DNA of 7,843 nucleotides from Methanobacteriaceae archaeon (GTDB lineage: Archaea > Methanobacteriota > Methanobacteria > Methanobacteriales > Methanobacteriaceae): assembly GCA_030693105.1 (NCBI GenBank), contig JAUYBK010000200.1, positions 1 through 7,843 of the forward strand. Reading direction: 5' to 3'. Shown here one piece after another: positions 1 through 7,317 of this stretch. Under the pieces are notes generated by a model. That model was not told the DNA's origin, did no database searches, and saw only the letters and a program-made list of their open reading frames with translations. Position numbers and translations under genes: made by a program. Position 1 is the first letter of the stretch, and every line of letters begins with the position of its first letter.

Positions 1-942
1 TTCCTGGACGGAATTATATTCGATAGGATAAATAATCGCTGTGAGTATCTCACCATGGGAGATGACCGTTCCAGTGAAATAAAAACAATATTAAAGGAGT
101 CTATTGAAACTGGCAAACTCCAGTTCCAAGAAGACGGCAAGTATTACACCCGTGGAAAATTCCAGGAAATGGTTAGTAAAGCTCAAGAGCGGATCAAAGA
201 GGGCGAAATATTCCAGAGTGTATTATCCAACGCCACCAAATATACTTTAAAGGGAGATAGACTTTCTTTTTATGAAAAACTCCGAAATATCAATCCCTCC
301 CCCTACATGTACCATCTTAAAATAGGAGAGAGCGAAATAATTGGTTCTAGCCCGGAAATGTTAGTTAGAGTGGAAGATAAGATGGTTGAAACCTTCCCCA
401 TAGCCGGGACCAGGCCTCGTGGTAAAAATCATTCTGCAGACGAAAAGCTCCAAAAAGAACTTTTAAAGGACGAAAAAGAACGGGCTGAACACCTTATGCT
501 GGTGGACCTGGCCCGAAACGACGTGGGAAAGGTCAGTGAGTTTGGCACGGTAAAGGTACCCGAATATTTAACGGTAAAGAAGTTTTCTCATGTTCAGCAC
601 ATTGTATCCCGGGTGCAGGGGAAGCTTCAAGACAAAAAAACCGCCTTAGATGCCTTTTCGGCAATGTTTCCAGCTGGAACAGTTAGTGGGGCTCCTAAAA
701 TTCGGGCCATGGAAATCATAAATGAACTGGAATCCAAACATCGGGGACCTTATGCTGGTGCGGTTGGTTACTTTGCCTTGAATGGGAATGCCGATTTTGC
801 CATTACCATCCGAACTCTAATTGCTGATGGTAAAAATGCTAAGATACAGGCCGGTGCAGGTATAGTGTACGATTCAATCCCGGAAAAGGAGTATGAAGAG
901 TGTCAAAACAAGGCCAAAGCATTAATTAGTGCCATGGAGTGA
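1..942 (+). CDS. trpE: Anthranilate synthase component I, C-terminal part (5' end outside window)
   Basis: This is the chorismate-binding subunit that converts chorismate and ammonia (or glutamine via TrpG) to anthranilate, the first committed step to tryptophan. The reading frame is open from base 1, upstream of the first ATG at 55, and the residues before that ATG fit the protein, so the gene enters from outside and 313 codons are visible. Archaeal TrpE is usually about 430-460 residues, so roughly the first third is missing, including the region that normally carries the tryptophan feedback site. Family motifs seen are PIAGTRPRG (bases 397-423), DLARNDVG (505-528), GTVSGAPK (676-699) and GAGIVYDS (853-876). 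The acidic PEKEYEE stretch after the last motif fits the Mg-chorismate site. PabB is the main alternative, but the trp context settles it as TrpE. The strand usually written SRRFE reads SNATKY here (226-243), which is unusual. In Methanothermobacter this operon is repressed by TrpY from a promoter upstream of trpE; that region is not in the window. Confidence 0.97.
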   Translation, partial: FLDGIIFDRINNRCEYLTMGDDRSSEIKTILKESIETGKLQFQEDGKYYTRGKFQEMVSKAQERIKEGEIFQSVLSNATKYTLKGDRLSFYEKLRNINPSPYMYHLKIGESEIIGSSPEMLVRVEDKMVETFPIAGTRPRGKNHSADEKLQKELLKDEKERAEHLMLVDLARNDVGKVSEFGTVKVPEYLTVKKFSHVQHIVSRVQGKLQDKKTALDAFSAMFPAGTVSGAPKIRAMEIINELESKHRGPYAGAVGYFALNGNADFAITIRTLIADGKNAKIQAGAGIVYDSIPEKEYEECQNKAKALISAME

Positions 943-943
943 T
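936..943 (+). promoter_or_regulatory. Ribosome binding site of trpG
   Basis: GGAGTGAT lies over the trpE stop codon and three bases before the ATG at 947. It is close to the archaeal consensus GGAGGTGAT. It decides the trpG start: an in-frame GTG at 929 would add six residues that do not fit the family, while ATG 947 gives the usual MIILIDNYDSFTYN beginning. Confidence 0.75.
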
Positions 944-946
944 TTT

Positions 947-1522
947 ATGATAATTTTAATTGATAACTACGATTCATTTACCTATAACCTTTACCAGCTG
1001 ATTGGGAATCACAGACAAGACATCAAAGTTATCCGAAATGATGAGTTAGGTGTTGAAGAAATTCAAAAACTAGAACCAGAGTGCATTATCATTTCTCCTG
1101 GCCCTGGAAACCCTGAAAAGAGCAGAGATTTTGGAATATGCCGACAAGTCATACTGGAACTGGGAGATAGAATACCTATCTTGGGAATCTGTTTAGGTCA
1201 TCAGGGTATTTTTAACGCTTTTGGGGGAAACATAGTACCTACCGAACCGGTACATGGTAAAAACAGTTCAGTTGAACACAATCAAAATGATCTTTTCTGT
1301 GATGTTCCAAATCCCCTCCCTGCAATTCGTTACCACTCACTGGTATGTCAAGAAGAAACCCTGCCTGATTGTCTGGAAATAACTGCTCGAACTTTGGAAG
1401 GCATTATTATGGGAATAAAACACAAGAAAAATCCTATTTTTGGTCTTCAATTTCATCCGGAATCGGTGGGCACTGAGGAAGGATCAAAGATAATAGGTAA
1501 CTTTCTGGAGATGATGGTATGA
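947..1522 (+). CDS. trpG: Anthranilate synthase component II (glutamine amidotransferase)
   Basis: This 191-residue class I glutamine amidotransferase releases ammonia from glutamine and passes it to TrpE. The length is typical of a stand-alone TrpG. It shows the N-terminal DNYDSFTYN motif (residues 7-15), SPGPGNP (50-56), the nucleophile elbow GICLGHQ with catalytic Cys82, PVHGK (101-105), and the His170/Glu172 pair in FHPES that completes the triad. The start is ATG 947, not the upstream GTG 929, because of the ribosome binding site and the family N-terminus. It begins four bases after the trpE stop and its own stop overlaps the trpC start by ATGA, so translation is probably coupled to both neighbours. 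Such a subunit may also serve PabB in p-aminobenzoate synthesis in some organisms; nothing here tests that. Confidence 0.97.
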   Translation: MIILIDNYDSFTYNLYQLIGNHRQDIKVIRNDELGVEEIQKLEPECIIISPGPGNPEKSRDFGICRQVILELGDRIPILGICLGHQGIFNAFGGNIVPTEPVHGKNSSVEHNQNDLFCDVPNPLPAIRYHSLVCQEETLPDCLEITARTLEGIIMGIKHKKNPIFGLQFHPESVGTEEGSKIIGNFLEMMV

Positions 1523-2340
1523 TTTCAACCATCACATTTGAAGGTATTATCCGCTGTACTAAAACCTCATTGGAAGCTAAAAAGGAAAAAATCTCCATTG
1601 AGGATGTAAAAATAATGGCTGAGGATTTTAAGACCAGTCCCAGCTTCAAGAAAGCACTCGAAGAAAAGAATAAAAAGAGCGATTTAGGAGTAATCTGCGA
1701 ATACAAACCTGCATCTCCTTCAAAAGGATCCCTATCTAATCTGAAGGTGGAAGATGTTGTAAAAGTCTACGAAAGTAGAGGGGCATGTGCAATATCAGTA
1801 TTAACTGAAGATACATTTTTCAAAAGTAGCCTTGAAAATCTTGAAATGGCCAGAGACCATTCTAATCTTCCATTAATTCGTAAAGATTTTATTCTGGAAG
1901 AGTATCAGATATATGAAGCTAGAATTCTTGGTGCCAGTTCTATCCTGCTCATGACGAGTTTATATCCTGACCTGAAAAGTGGGGTTGCCCTGTGCCATAG
2001 TCTAGATATGGAACCGTTGGTGGAATGCTCTAACCGGGAGGAAATAGATTTAGCCCGAAGTTCAGGAGCACATATTATAGGCATAAATAACCGAAACTTC
2101 CAGGACTTCAGTGTGGACCTCAGAAGGACTATTAAATTAGCGTCTTATGTCCCATCTGATATTATTTTGGTTTCAGAAAGTGGGGTTAATGGTCCCGTGG
2201 ATCTTAAATTTTTAGCAGAATTTGGAGCCGACGCAGTGCTGGTGGGAAGTAGTATCATGGCCTCCAAAAACATTGCCAACCTTGGAAACTCTGTGAATCA
2301 ACTTACTACCGCAGCCGAAGGGGTTAGGAGGGGACGATGA
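1519..2340 (+). CDS. trpC: Indole-3-glycerol phosphate synthase
   Basis: This enzyme closes the indole ring of 1-(2-carboxyphenylamino)-1-deoxyribulose 5-phosphate to give indole-3-glycerol phosphate, with loss of CO2 and water. The 273-residue protein is a single-domain TIM barrel, not fused to TrpF as in enterobacteria. Catalytic positions are visible by comparison with the Sulfolobus enzyme: Glu61 and Lys63 in CEYKPASPSKG, Lys122 in IRKDF, Glu169 in PLVEC, Asn190 in GINNRNF, and Glu220-Ser221 in VSESGV. The phosphate-binding stretch ADAVLVGSSIM lies near residues 238-247. The first strand reads EYKPASPSKG rather than the commoner EIKRASPSKG, but both key residues remain. The ATG overlaps the trpG stop (ATGA), with GGAG at 1507-1510 eight bases upstream. 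The stop overlaps trpF in the same way. Confidence 0.97.
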   Translation: MISTITFEGIIRCTKTSLEAKKEKISIEDVKIMAEDFKTSPSFKKALEEKNKKSDLGVICEYKPASPSKGSLSNLKVEDVVKVYESRGACAISVLTEDTFFKSSLENLEMARDHSNLPLIRKDFILEEYQIYEARILGASSILLMTSLYPDLKSGVALCHSLDMEPLVECSNREEIDLARSSGAHIIGINNRNFQDFSVDLRRTIKLASYVPSDIILVSESGVNGPVDLKFLAEFGADAVLVGSSIMASKNIANLGNSVNQLTTAAEGVRRGR

Positions 2341-2993
2341 AGGTTAAGGTATGTGGCATCCGGCGGCTGTTGGACGTGATAATGGTTGATAATGCCGGAG
2401 CAGATTTTTTGGGCTTTATTAACATCCAGAGATCCCAAAGATTTGTCGGTTTAAACCTGATCAATCTTCTCTTATCGCAGATGGAAGATCCCCGAAAGGC
2501 AGTGTTGGTTGTGGAGCCAGATAACCCGGAAGAAGTCGTTAAAAAGTCAAAAACAACTGGAATTACAAAACTCCAATTGCACTCCCTTAATCCGGATGAT
2601 ATACATCACATCAAAAAAGCCCACGACCTGACCCTTATCCGAACGGTGGGTATATCTGAAAAGATATCGACCGAGAAGAAAAATGAAATTAAAGTATTTT
2701 CAGAGGTTTGTGACGGCATAATGCTTGATTATGAATTGAATGGACAAAGTGGCGGAACTGGGATGCAAATACCACTAAAAACAGCTATCAAAGGGGCTAA
2801 AATTGCAAAAAAAACTAATAATTCCGAAGTCTTCCTGGCGGGAGGCATGAATTCTGCTATAATGAAAACTGATATGCATAAAATTAATCAAAAATTCCAG
2901 GGAGTAGACGTGAATTCGGGAGTAGAGGAATCTCCCGGAATAAAAGACCGAACAAAACTGGAAGAATTTATAGAAATATGCAAGGTGATTTAA
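2337..2993 (+). CDS. trpF: Phosphoribosylanthranilate isomerase
   Basis: This enzyme carries out the Amadori rearrangement of N-(5-phosphoribosyl)anthranilate to the TrpC substrate. The 218-residue TIM barrel has the general base Cys6 in KVCGI and the general acid Asp131 in MLDYE. It also has GGTG (139-142) and FLAGGMN (166-172) for the phosphate, and the closing motif GVDVNSGVEESPGIKD (189-204). It is the most divergent protein of the set: the first loop reads RSQRFV where SPR-V is usual, and the usual QLHG is QLHS (80-83). TrpF is generally a fast-evolving family, so I read these as drift with function kept. GGAGG at 2327-2331, five bases before the ATG, is a strong ribosome site inside the end of trpC. 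The ATG overlaps the trpC stop (ATGA). Confidence 0.95.
   Translation: MKVKVCGIRRLLDVIMVDNAGADFLGFINIQRSQRFVGLNLINLLLSQMEDPRKAVLVVEPDNPEEVVKKSKTTGITKLQLHSLNPDDIHHIKKAHDLTLIRTVGISEKISTEKKNEIKVFSEVCDGIMLDYELNGQSGGTGMQIPLKTAIKGAKIAKKTNNSEVFLAGGMNSAIMKTDMHKINQKFQGVDVNSGVEESPGIKDRTKLEEFIEICKVI
2984..2989 (+). promoter_or_regulatory. Ribosome binding site of trpB
   Basis: GGTGAT lies three bases before the ATG at 2993, inside the last codons of trpF. It favours the 2993 start over an in-frame ATG at 2978 that would place this motif inside the coding sequence and add five residues. Confidence 0.6.
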
Positions 2994-4171
2994 TGATTAA
3001 AGACGGTAAATTTGGAAAATATGGGGGAATATTCGTGCCCGAACTTCTAATCCCGGCATTAGAAGAACTTGAAGCGGCTTTTTTAAAATATAAAGACCAT
3101 ACGAAGTTCAACAATGAACTTGAGTATTACCTTAGTGAATTCGCAGGAAGACCAACCTCCCTGTACTATGCCAAAAATCTGTCCGTTAAATTAGGGTGCA
3201 AGATCTATCTTAAACGAGAAGATCTCCTTCATACCGGGGCCCATAAGATTAACAACACCTTAGGACAGGGCTTGCTTGCCAAATACATGGGTAAAGAAAG
3301 ATTGATTGCTGAGACTGGTGCTGGACAACATGGAATAGCAACTGCTGTAGTTGGCGCCCTTTTTGGGTTTCCCACCGATGTTTACATGGGCAGTGCAGAC
3401 ATCGAAAGACAGAAATTAAATGTTTTACGGATGGAACTCAGCGGAACCCGGGTCTTAAGTGTTGAAAGCGGTTCTAAAACCCTGAAAGATGCCATTAACC
3501 AGGCCTTGAGGGACTGGATTACCAACGTGGAAACCACCCATTATCTTATTGGTTCCACTGTGGGCCCTCACCCCTACCCAGAAATGGTGAAACACTTTCA
3601 AAGTGTTATTGGTCTAGAAACACGCCAGCAAATAATTGAAAAAGAAGAAAAGTTACCTGATGCAGTAATAGCTTGTGTGGGCGGGGGAAGTAATGCCCTG
3701 GGCATATTTTCTGCCTTTTTGAATGATAAAAATGTTGAACTAATTGGTGCCGAGGGAGGGGGTGATGGGCCCGGTGGAAGAAATGGTGCTACTCTCACCT
3801 ATGGGACGGAAGGAGTTCTGCATGGTTCTTTATCTTTTGTTCTTCAGGACCATGATGGACAGATAAGTGAAGCCCATTCGGTATCTGCCGGACTGGACTA
3901 CCCCGGAGTGGGACCGGAACACTCCCAGTTAAAGGTAACTGGAAGGGCAAAATACGTGCCTATTATGGATAAAGAGGCACTCAGGGGATTTGAACTGCTT
4001 TCAAAATATGAAGGCATCATTCCTGCTCTGGAAAGTTCCCACGCAGTGGCATGCGCCGAAAAATATGCAAAAAAACCGGAAAATAAGGGAAAAACCATCA
4101 TTGTGAACCTCTCTGGGAGAGGAGACAAGGACATGCATATAGTATCCCAGAAAATGGGGGTGAAAGCATGA
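2993..4171 (+). CDS. trpB: Tryptophan synthase beta chain
   Basis: This PLP enzyme condenses indole, channelled from TrpA, with serine to give tryptophan. At 392 residues it has the length of the canonical TrpB1 type that pairs with TrpA; the longer TrpB2 type is excluded by length and by the motifs. It begins with the typical KFGKYGGIFVPE. Active-site features are the Schiff-base Lys85 in HTGAHKINN, Glu107 in AETGAGQHG, the PLP phosphate loop GGGSN (230-234), Asp303 in SAGLDYPGVGPEHS, and Ser374 in LSGRGDKD that contacts the pyridine nitrogen. The COMM domain that signals to TrpA falls at about residues 100-187. The start at 2993 shares its A with the trpF stop (TAATG); the ribosome site GGTGAT at 2984-2989 supports it. 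The stop overlaps trpA. Confidence 0.98.
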   Translation: MIKDGKFGKYGGIFVPELLIPALEELEAAFLKYKDHTKFNNELEYYLSEFAGRPTSLYYAKNLSVKLGCKIYLKREDLLHTGAHKINNTLGQGLLAKYMGKERLIAETGAGQHGIATAVVGALFGFPTDVYMGSADIERQKLNVLRMELSGTRVLSVESGSKTLKDAINQALRDWITNVETTHYLIGSTVGPHPYPEMVKHFQSVIGLETRQQIIEKEEKLPDAVIACVGGGSNALGIFSAFLNDKNVELIGAEGGGDGPGGRNGATLTYGTEGVLHGSLSFVLQDHDGQISEAHSVSAGLDYPGVGPEHSQLKVTGRAKYVPIMDKEALRGFELLSKYEGIIPALESSHAVACAEKYAKKPENKGKTIIVNLSGRGDKDMHIVSQKMGVKA

Positions 4172-5028
4172 AAACACGTCCTGACGATATTCAAACCTCC
4201 AATAAGTCTCAGTCTTTAGAAACCTATGATGAAATGTTCAAACGTCTGGATGAAAAGGGAGAAAGCGCCTTCATACCCTTTGTGGTTGCTGGTGACCCTG
4301 ATTTTGAGACTTCACTTCAAATAGTTCAAGAAATGGTGCGTGCCGGGGCCGATGCCCTGGAAATAGGATTCCCCTTCAGTGACCCAATAGCCGATGGCCC
4401 CACCATCCAAGCTGCCGATGTAAGGGCTCTTGAAGCAGGTATGACGGTCCAAAAGGGATTTGAGTTTATCCGGAAGATTAGGGAGTTTAGTGACATCCCC
4501 ATCGGGCTTCTGGTTTATTATAATTTGGTTTACAAGATGGGACTTGACCAGTTTTACAGGGAAGCTAAAAATAGTGGTGTTAACGGCATATTAGCTGCTG
4601 ATTTACCTCCTGAAGAAGCTGCTGATGCTATTAAATCTGCCAAAAAGCATGGAATAAATCAAATATTCATGGCAGCCCATACCACCAGCAACCAACGACT
4701 TAAAAATATTTCAAAGCTGGCTGGTGGTTTTGTCTACGTAGTGGCGGTCATGGGAGTTACCGGGGTCCGATCACAATTGGATGACCGCACCGTAGATCTC
4801 ATACAACGCGTTAGAAAGCATACCCCCTTGCCTATCTGTGTGGGGTTTGGCATATCACAACCGGAACATGTAGAGAAGGTTACTAAAGCCGGTTCAGATG
4901 GTGCCATAGTTGCCAGTGCCCTTATAAATCTGGTGGATGAGCACCTCGAAGACCGAAACTTGATGTTAAAACAAATGGGGAGTCATTGTTTGGCTCTTAA
5001 AAAGGCCACTAAGGAGAAACTTCCATGA
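4168..5028 (+). CDS. trpA: Tryptophan synthase alpha chain
   Basis: This TIM-barrel subunit cleaves indole-3-glycerol phosphate to indole and glyceraldehyde 3-phosphate and feeds the indole to TrpB. The protein has 286 residues. Catalytic Glu65 (ALEIGFPFSDP) and Asp76 (ADGPTIQ) correspond to Glu49 and Asp60 of the Salmonella enzyme. The phosphate site is GFGIS (226-230) and GAIVAS (245-250), and the mobile loop has GVTGVR (196-201). The N-terminus carries about 18 polar residues before the first helix (ETYDEMFKRL), longer than in most relatives. I keep this start because the ATG overlaps the trpB stop and has GGGTGA at 4158-4163 four bases upstream. In the strand usually written VAPTT, a histidine (His171) replaces the proline. 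Both oddities are mild. Confidence 0.97.
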   Translation: MKTRPDDIQTSNKSQSLETYDEMFKRLDEKGESAFIPFVVAGDPDFETSLQIVQEMVRAGADALEIGFPFSDPIADGPTIQAADVRALEAGMTVQKGFEFIRKIREFSDIPIGLLVYYNLVYKMGLDQFYREAKNSGVNGILAADLPPEEAADAIKSAKKHGINQIFMAAHTTSNQRLKNISKLAGGFVYVVAVMGVTGVRSQLDDRTVDLIQRVRKHTPLPICVGFGISQPEHVEKVTKAGSDGAIVASALINLVDEHLEDRNLMLKQMGSHCLALKKATKEKLP

Positions 5029-6074
5029 TAAGCGAATGTTTGGAAAAAATAGTTAACAACCATAACTTGACCCAAGACGAAGCCTATCAGGGGATGATGG
5101 ACATGCTGGAAGGCCGAGCCAGTGAAGTTCAGGTTGCTGCATTTCTTTCGGCTTTAAAGGTAAAAAGAGAAACAGTAGATGAATTAACGGGTTTTGCCAG
5201 GGCTATGAGGTATCTTTCCATTAATGTTAGGCCAAAAACCGATAAGATTTTGGTAGATACCTGTGGGACTGGGGGAGATATTCTTAAAACCTTTAATATT
5301 AGTACTGCTGCGGCTATTATAGCCACATCTTGTGGGGTGACTGTGGCCAAGCACGGCAACCGTAGTATAACCAGTAAGTGCGGCGGTGCAGATATCCTGG
5401 AAGCTCTGGGTGTAAATATTAAGTGCGGTCCGAAAGGAGTGGAAAAATGTTTGGACATCGTTGGCATGGGCTTCATGTTTGCCCCCTATTTTCACCCTGC
5501 TCTGGGGAGATTAATGCATGTAAGAAGAGAATTAAACATCCCCACTGTTTTTAATTTATTAGGGCCATTATCATCGCCTGCAGAGGCTCAGATACAACTT
5601 TTAGGAGTGTTTGACCCGTCGAAAGTAGTCCCCATGGCCCGGGTACTTCAGAATTTGGGAGTTAAAAAAGCCATGGTGGTGCATGGGTTTGATGAAAAGG
5701 GTCAACCTGCTATGGATGAAATTTCAACACTGGGAAAGACGCGAGTAGCCTTTGTAAATGGTCATAAATTGAGTGTTGAGGAATTAAATCCAGAAGACAT
5801 GGGTGTTCAAAGAGCAACCCGGAAAGATATCGTAGCACCAGAATCTCTGGAAGGCAATTTGAAGATAATTAAAAATGTACTTTCTGGAAAAACAGATAAT
5901 CAGTCTAGTAAAGCCCGTTTGGATTTTTGCCTGGTGAATGCAGCGGGAATACTCTTTTTAACTGGCAAAACTTCTAGTCTTAGTGAGGGAGTTGAGTTAG
6001 CACGGACTAATGTTTTATCTGGAAATGTATTAACTAAACTTCATGATCTGGTCCGGGTGAGTAGGAATTCCTGA
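5025..6074 (+). CDS. trpD: Anthranilate phosphoribosyltransferase
   Basis: This enzyme transfers phosphoribose from PRPP to anthranilate, the second step of the pathway, although the gene is last in the operon as in Methanothermobacter. The 349-residue protein is a stand-alone class IV phosphoribosyltransferase with a helical N-terminal domain. PRPP and anthranilate motifs seen are CGTGGD (80-85), FNIST (90-94), KHGNRS (109-114), CGGAD (119-123), and FAPYFHPAL with the following RREL helix (152-170). The Mg-binding Asp231-Glu232 lies in MDEIS, and NAAGILFLTG is at 305-314. Nothing essential is missing. The ATG overlaps the trpA stop (ATGA), with GGAG at 5013-5016 eight bases before it. No further plus-strand gene follows, so this is the end of the operon. 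Confidence 0.97.
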   Translation: MISECLEKIVNNHNLTQDEAYQGMMDMLEGRASEVQVAAFLSALKVKRETVDELTGFARAMRYLSINVRPKTDKILVDTCGTGGDILKTFNISTAAAIIATSCGVTVAKHGNRSITSKCGGADILEALGVNIKCGPKGVEKCLDIVGMGFMFAPYFHPALGRLMHVRRELNIPTVFNLLGPLSSPAEAQIQLLGVFDPSKVVPMARVLQNLGVKKAMVVHGFDEKGQPAMDEISTLGKTRVAFVNGHKLSVEELNPEDMGVQRATRKDIVAPESLEGNLKIIKNVLSGKTDNQSSKARLDFCLVNAAGILFLTGKTSSLSEGVELARTNVLSGNVLTKLHDLVRVSRNS

Positions 6075-6077
6075 TGT

Positions 6078-6105
6078 AATAATTAATAAATATGGGTTAA
6101 TTATT
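6078..6105 (+). repeat. A/T-only inverted repeat just after trpD
   Basis: Nine perfectly complementary bases (AATAATTAA at 6078-6086, TTAATTATT at 6097-6105) flank a ten-base loop, starting three bases after the trpD stop. The stem is all A-T, so it is weak, and chance is possible in such AT-rich DNA. There is no T-run directly behind it. It could protect the mRNA 3' end or be meaningless. Confidence 0.3.
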
Positions 6106-6183
6106 TAACAGACTGGAATATCTTAAAATATTAAAATAGTGTATATTAAACTTTTAAAACCTGAATTGAATTAAAAAAATAGG

Positions 6184-6242
6184 CAAATGGTAAAAAAAAT
6201 AAGGTAAAAAATATGTCTAATTTACCATTGCTCCAATTTTTT
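6184..6242 (+). terminator. Possible terminator of the trp operon
   Basis: An inverted repeat, AATGGTAAA at 6186-6194 and TTTACCATT at 6221-6229, can be extended by a GC/GC step past one bulged A. It encloses a 26-base loop and is followed seven bases on by six T at 6237-6242. Archaeal RNA polymerase stops mainly at U-tracts, so the T-run may matter more than the stem. It lies about 110 bases beyond trpD and would give a long 3' untranslated region. Confidence 0.35.
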
Positions 6243-6524
6243 GTTATAGTATGTGGTGTAATATAAATTTTTTGAAAAGATGGGGCTGTAAAGTTGTTGG
6301 GGAAGAAAATATTTTCTAAATTTTTATTCAAATAATCCCCCATTCAATAAAAGAAAGAATATTGTAGTTAAAAAAAGTTGCAAAAAACTTCTAAGACTCA
6401 TTAACATTACAATTCCGAAAAGATTTTTCTTATTATTTTGGTCATAAATCTATCAAAAATGAGATCTTTTTAACGTAATAACATAACTTTTTAAACTAAA
6501 AAAATAATTATTAAGAACCTAATC

Positions 6525-6617
<93 letters not shown>

Positions 6618-6685
6618 TCCATAAAGATTAATTTTAGGTCATGAACTTAGATAGCCCCTTCAACGACTTTAAAACTAGAGGTGTA

Positions 6686-6715
6686 GATGCAAGATTTAAA
6701 CTTCATCCTATATAT
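6686..6715 (-). promoter_or_regulatory. Possible promoter for tRNA-Ile
   Basis: On the minus strand a TATA-like run (ATATATA, 6715-6709) lies about 22 bases before TTGCATC (6692-6686), which resembles the TGC start-site element of methanogen stable-RNA promoters. The tRNA begins 70 bases further on, a longer leader than I would expect, so the assignment is tentative. The tRNA may instead be read through from the kinase gene upstream, after which I see no clear T-tract. Confidence 0.3.
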
Positions 6716-6771
6716 CCTTTTCTAGGGGCTTAGGATGGAAATTCTCACCATTCAACTTATTCAAATTCCAA

Positions 6772-7317
6772 CTATCTTTTCAGGACATCTTTAAGATCGT
6801 CCAAGCCACTTTTAAAGTCATCATTTTTTATGAATGTGATGTTAGAACCCAAAAAAGCAGCAATTGAAGCCATTGAATATTTTAAAAAGGATTCGTGCTC
6901 TTTTATTTTATTGTATCTCTCTACAACTCTGTTTTTTACTAGGTCAGATGCCCTTCTATTTAATAAATCGTCGTAGGATGATTCAATAACAATAATAATA
7001 TCCGGAGGGAGGATCTCAAAGGGAAGGGATATTATATAACCTTCCTTCACCAAGTCTATGCCGTGCAGGTCAAAAAGCATATTTTTGACATTTTTGACTT
7101 GTAAAGCGGCAGACTTCCAGATTTTATACTGTAATTGGGGATTTAACTGGAGCATATCCTCCAGATTAGCGGCGAGTTTACGATTTTGGGTTATCCCCAA
7201 CATCAACTCCCCATAATTAACGTAGTGGTAACCAAGCGCGCGGCTGGCAGCCCGGCAGAGGGAGGTTTTTCCCACCCCTGGCACGCCTACCACCGCAACC
7301 CGGTTCCAAAGATGCAT
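6772..7317 (-). CDS. AdkA-type P-loop nucleotide kinase (archaeal adenylate kinase family)
   Basis: This 181-residue cytoplasmic protein resembles archaeal AdkA, the adenylate kinase that interconverts ATP, AMP and ADP, along its whole length. From memory of the Methanococcus enzyme, matching blocks are the Walker A loop GVPGVGKT (11-18), VNYGELM (33-39), DLHG where AdkA has DTHS (83-86), GYIISLP (93-99), PPDIIIVIES (104-113), the Arg pair RR (121-122) with KNR (128-130), EHESF (140-144) and FIKND (162-166). The match is clear but diverged. In Methanobacteriales the main adk sits near secY with ribosomal protein genes, so this copy in another neighbourhood is probably a paralogue and its substrate is unproven. 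The ATG follows the TAG of the upstream MIP18-family gene with no gap, and GGTGA at 7330-7326, eight bases before it, supports this start. The two genes are surely co-transcribed. Confidence 0.8.
   Translation of the reverse strand: MHLWNRVAVVGVPGVGKTSLCRAASRALGYHYVNYGELMLGITQNRKLAANLEDMLQLNPQLQYKIWKSAALQVKNVKNMLFDLHGIDLVKEGYIISLPFEILPPDIIIVIESSYDDLLNRRASDLVKNRVVERYNKIKEHESFLKYSMASIAAFLGSNITFIKNDDFKSGLDDLKDVLKR

Noticed and set aside
929..946. GTG start six codons upstream for trpG
   Set aside because: It overlaps the end of trpE, has no better ribosome site, and adds residues absent from the family. ATG 947 has GGAGTGAT before it.
2978..2992. ATG five codons upstream for trpB
   Set aside because: It would put the GGTGAT ribosome site inside the gene. 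ATG 2993 gives the canonical TrpB N-terminus and the common stop-start overlap.
1434..4194. Minus-strand frames opposite trpG/trpC and trpB
   Set aside because: Three short antisense frames (1434-1706, 3598-3798, 3898-4194) lie over genes with full catalytic motifs.
5129..5495. Minus-strand frames opposite trpD
   Set aside because: They lie wholly inside a well-supported trpD with intact motifs. Their products show no family features.
6146..6343. Minus-strand frame of 65 codons in the spacer
   Set aside because: AT-rich low-complexity product, no recognisable family, no clear ribosome site. It is expected by chance in such DNA.
6374..6391. Small AAGTT/AACTT hairpin in the spacer
   Set aside because: Only five A-T-rich pairs with no T-run behind it. 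It is indistinguishable from chance.
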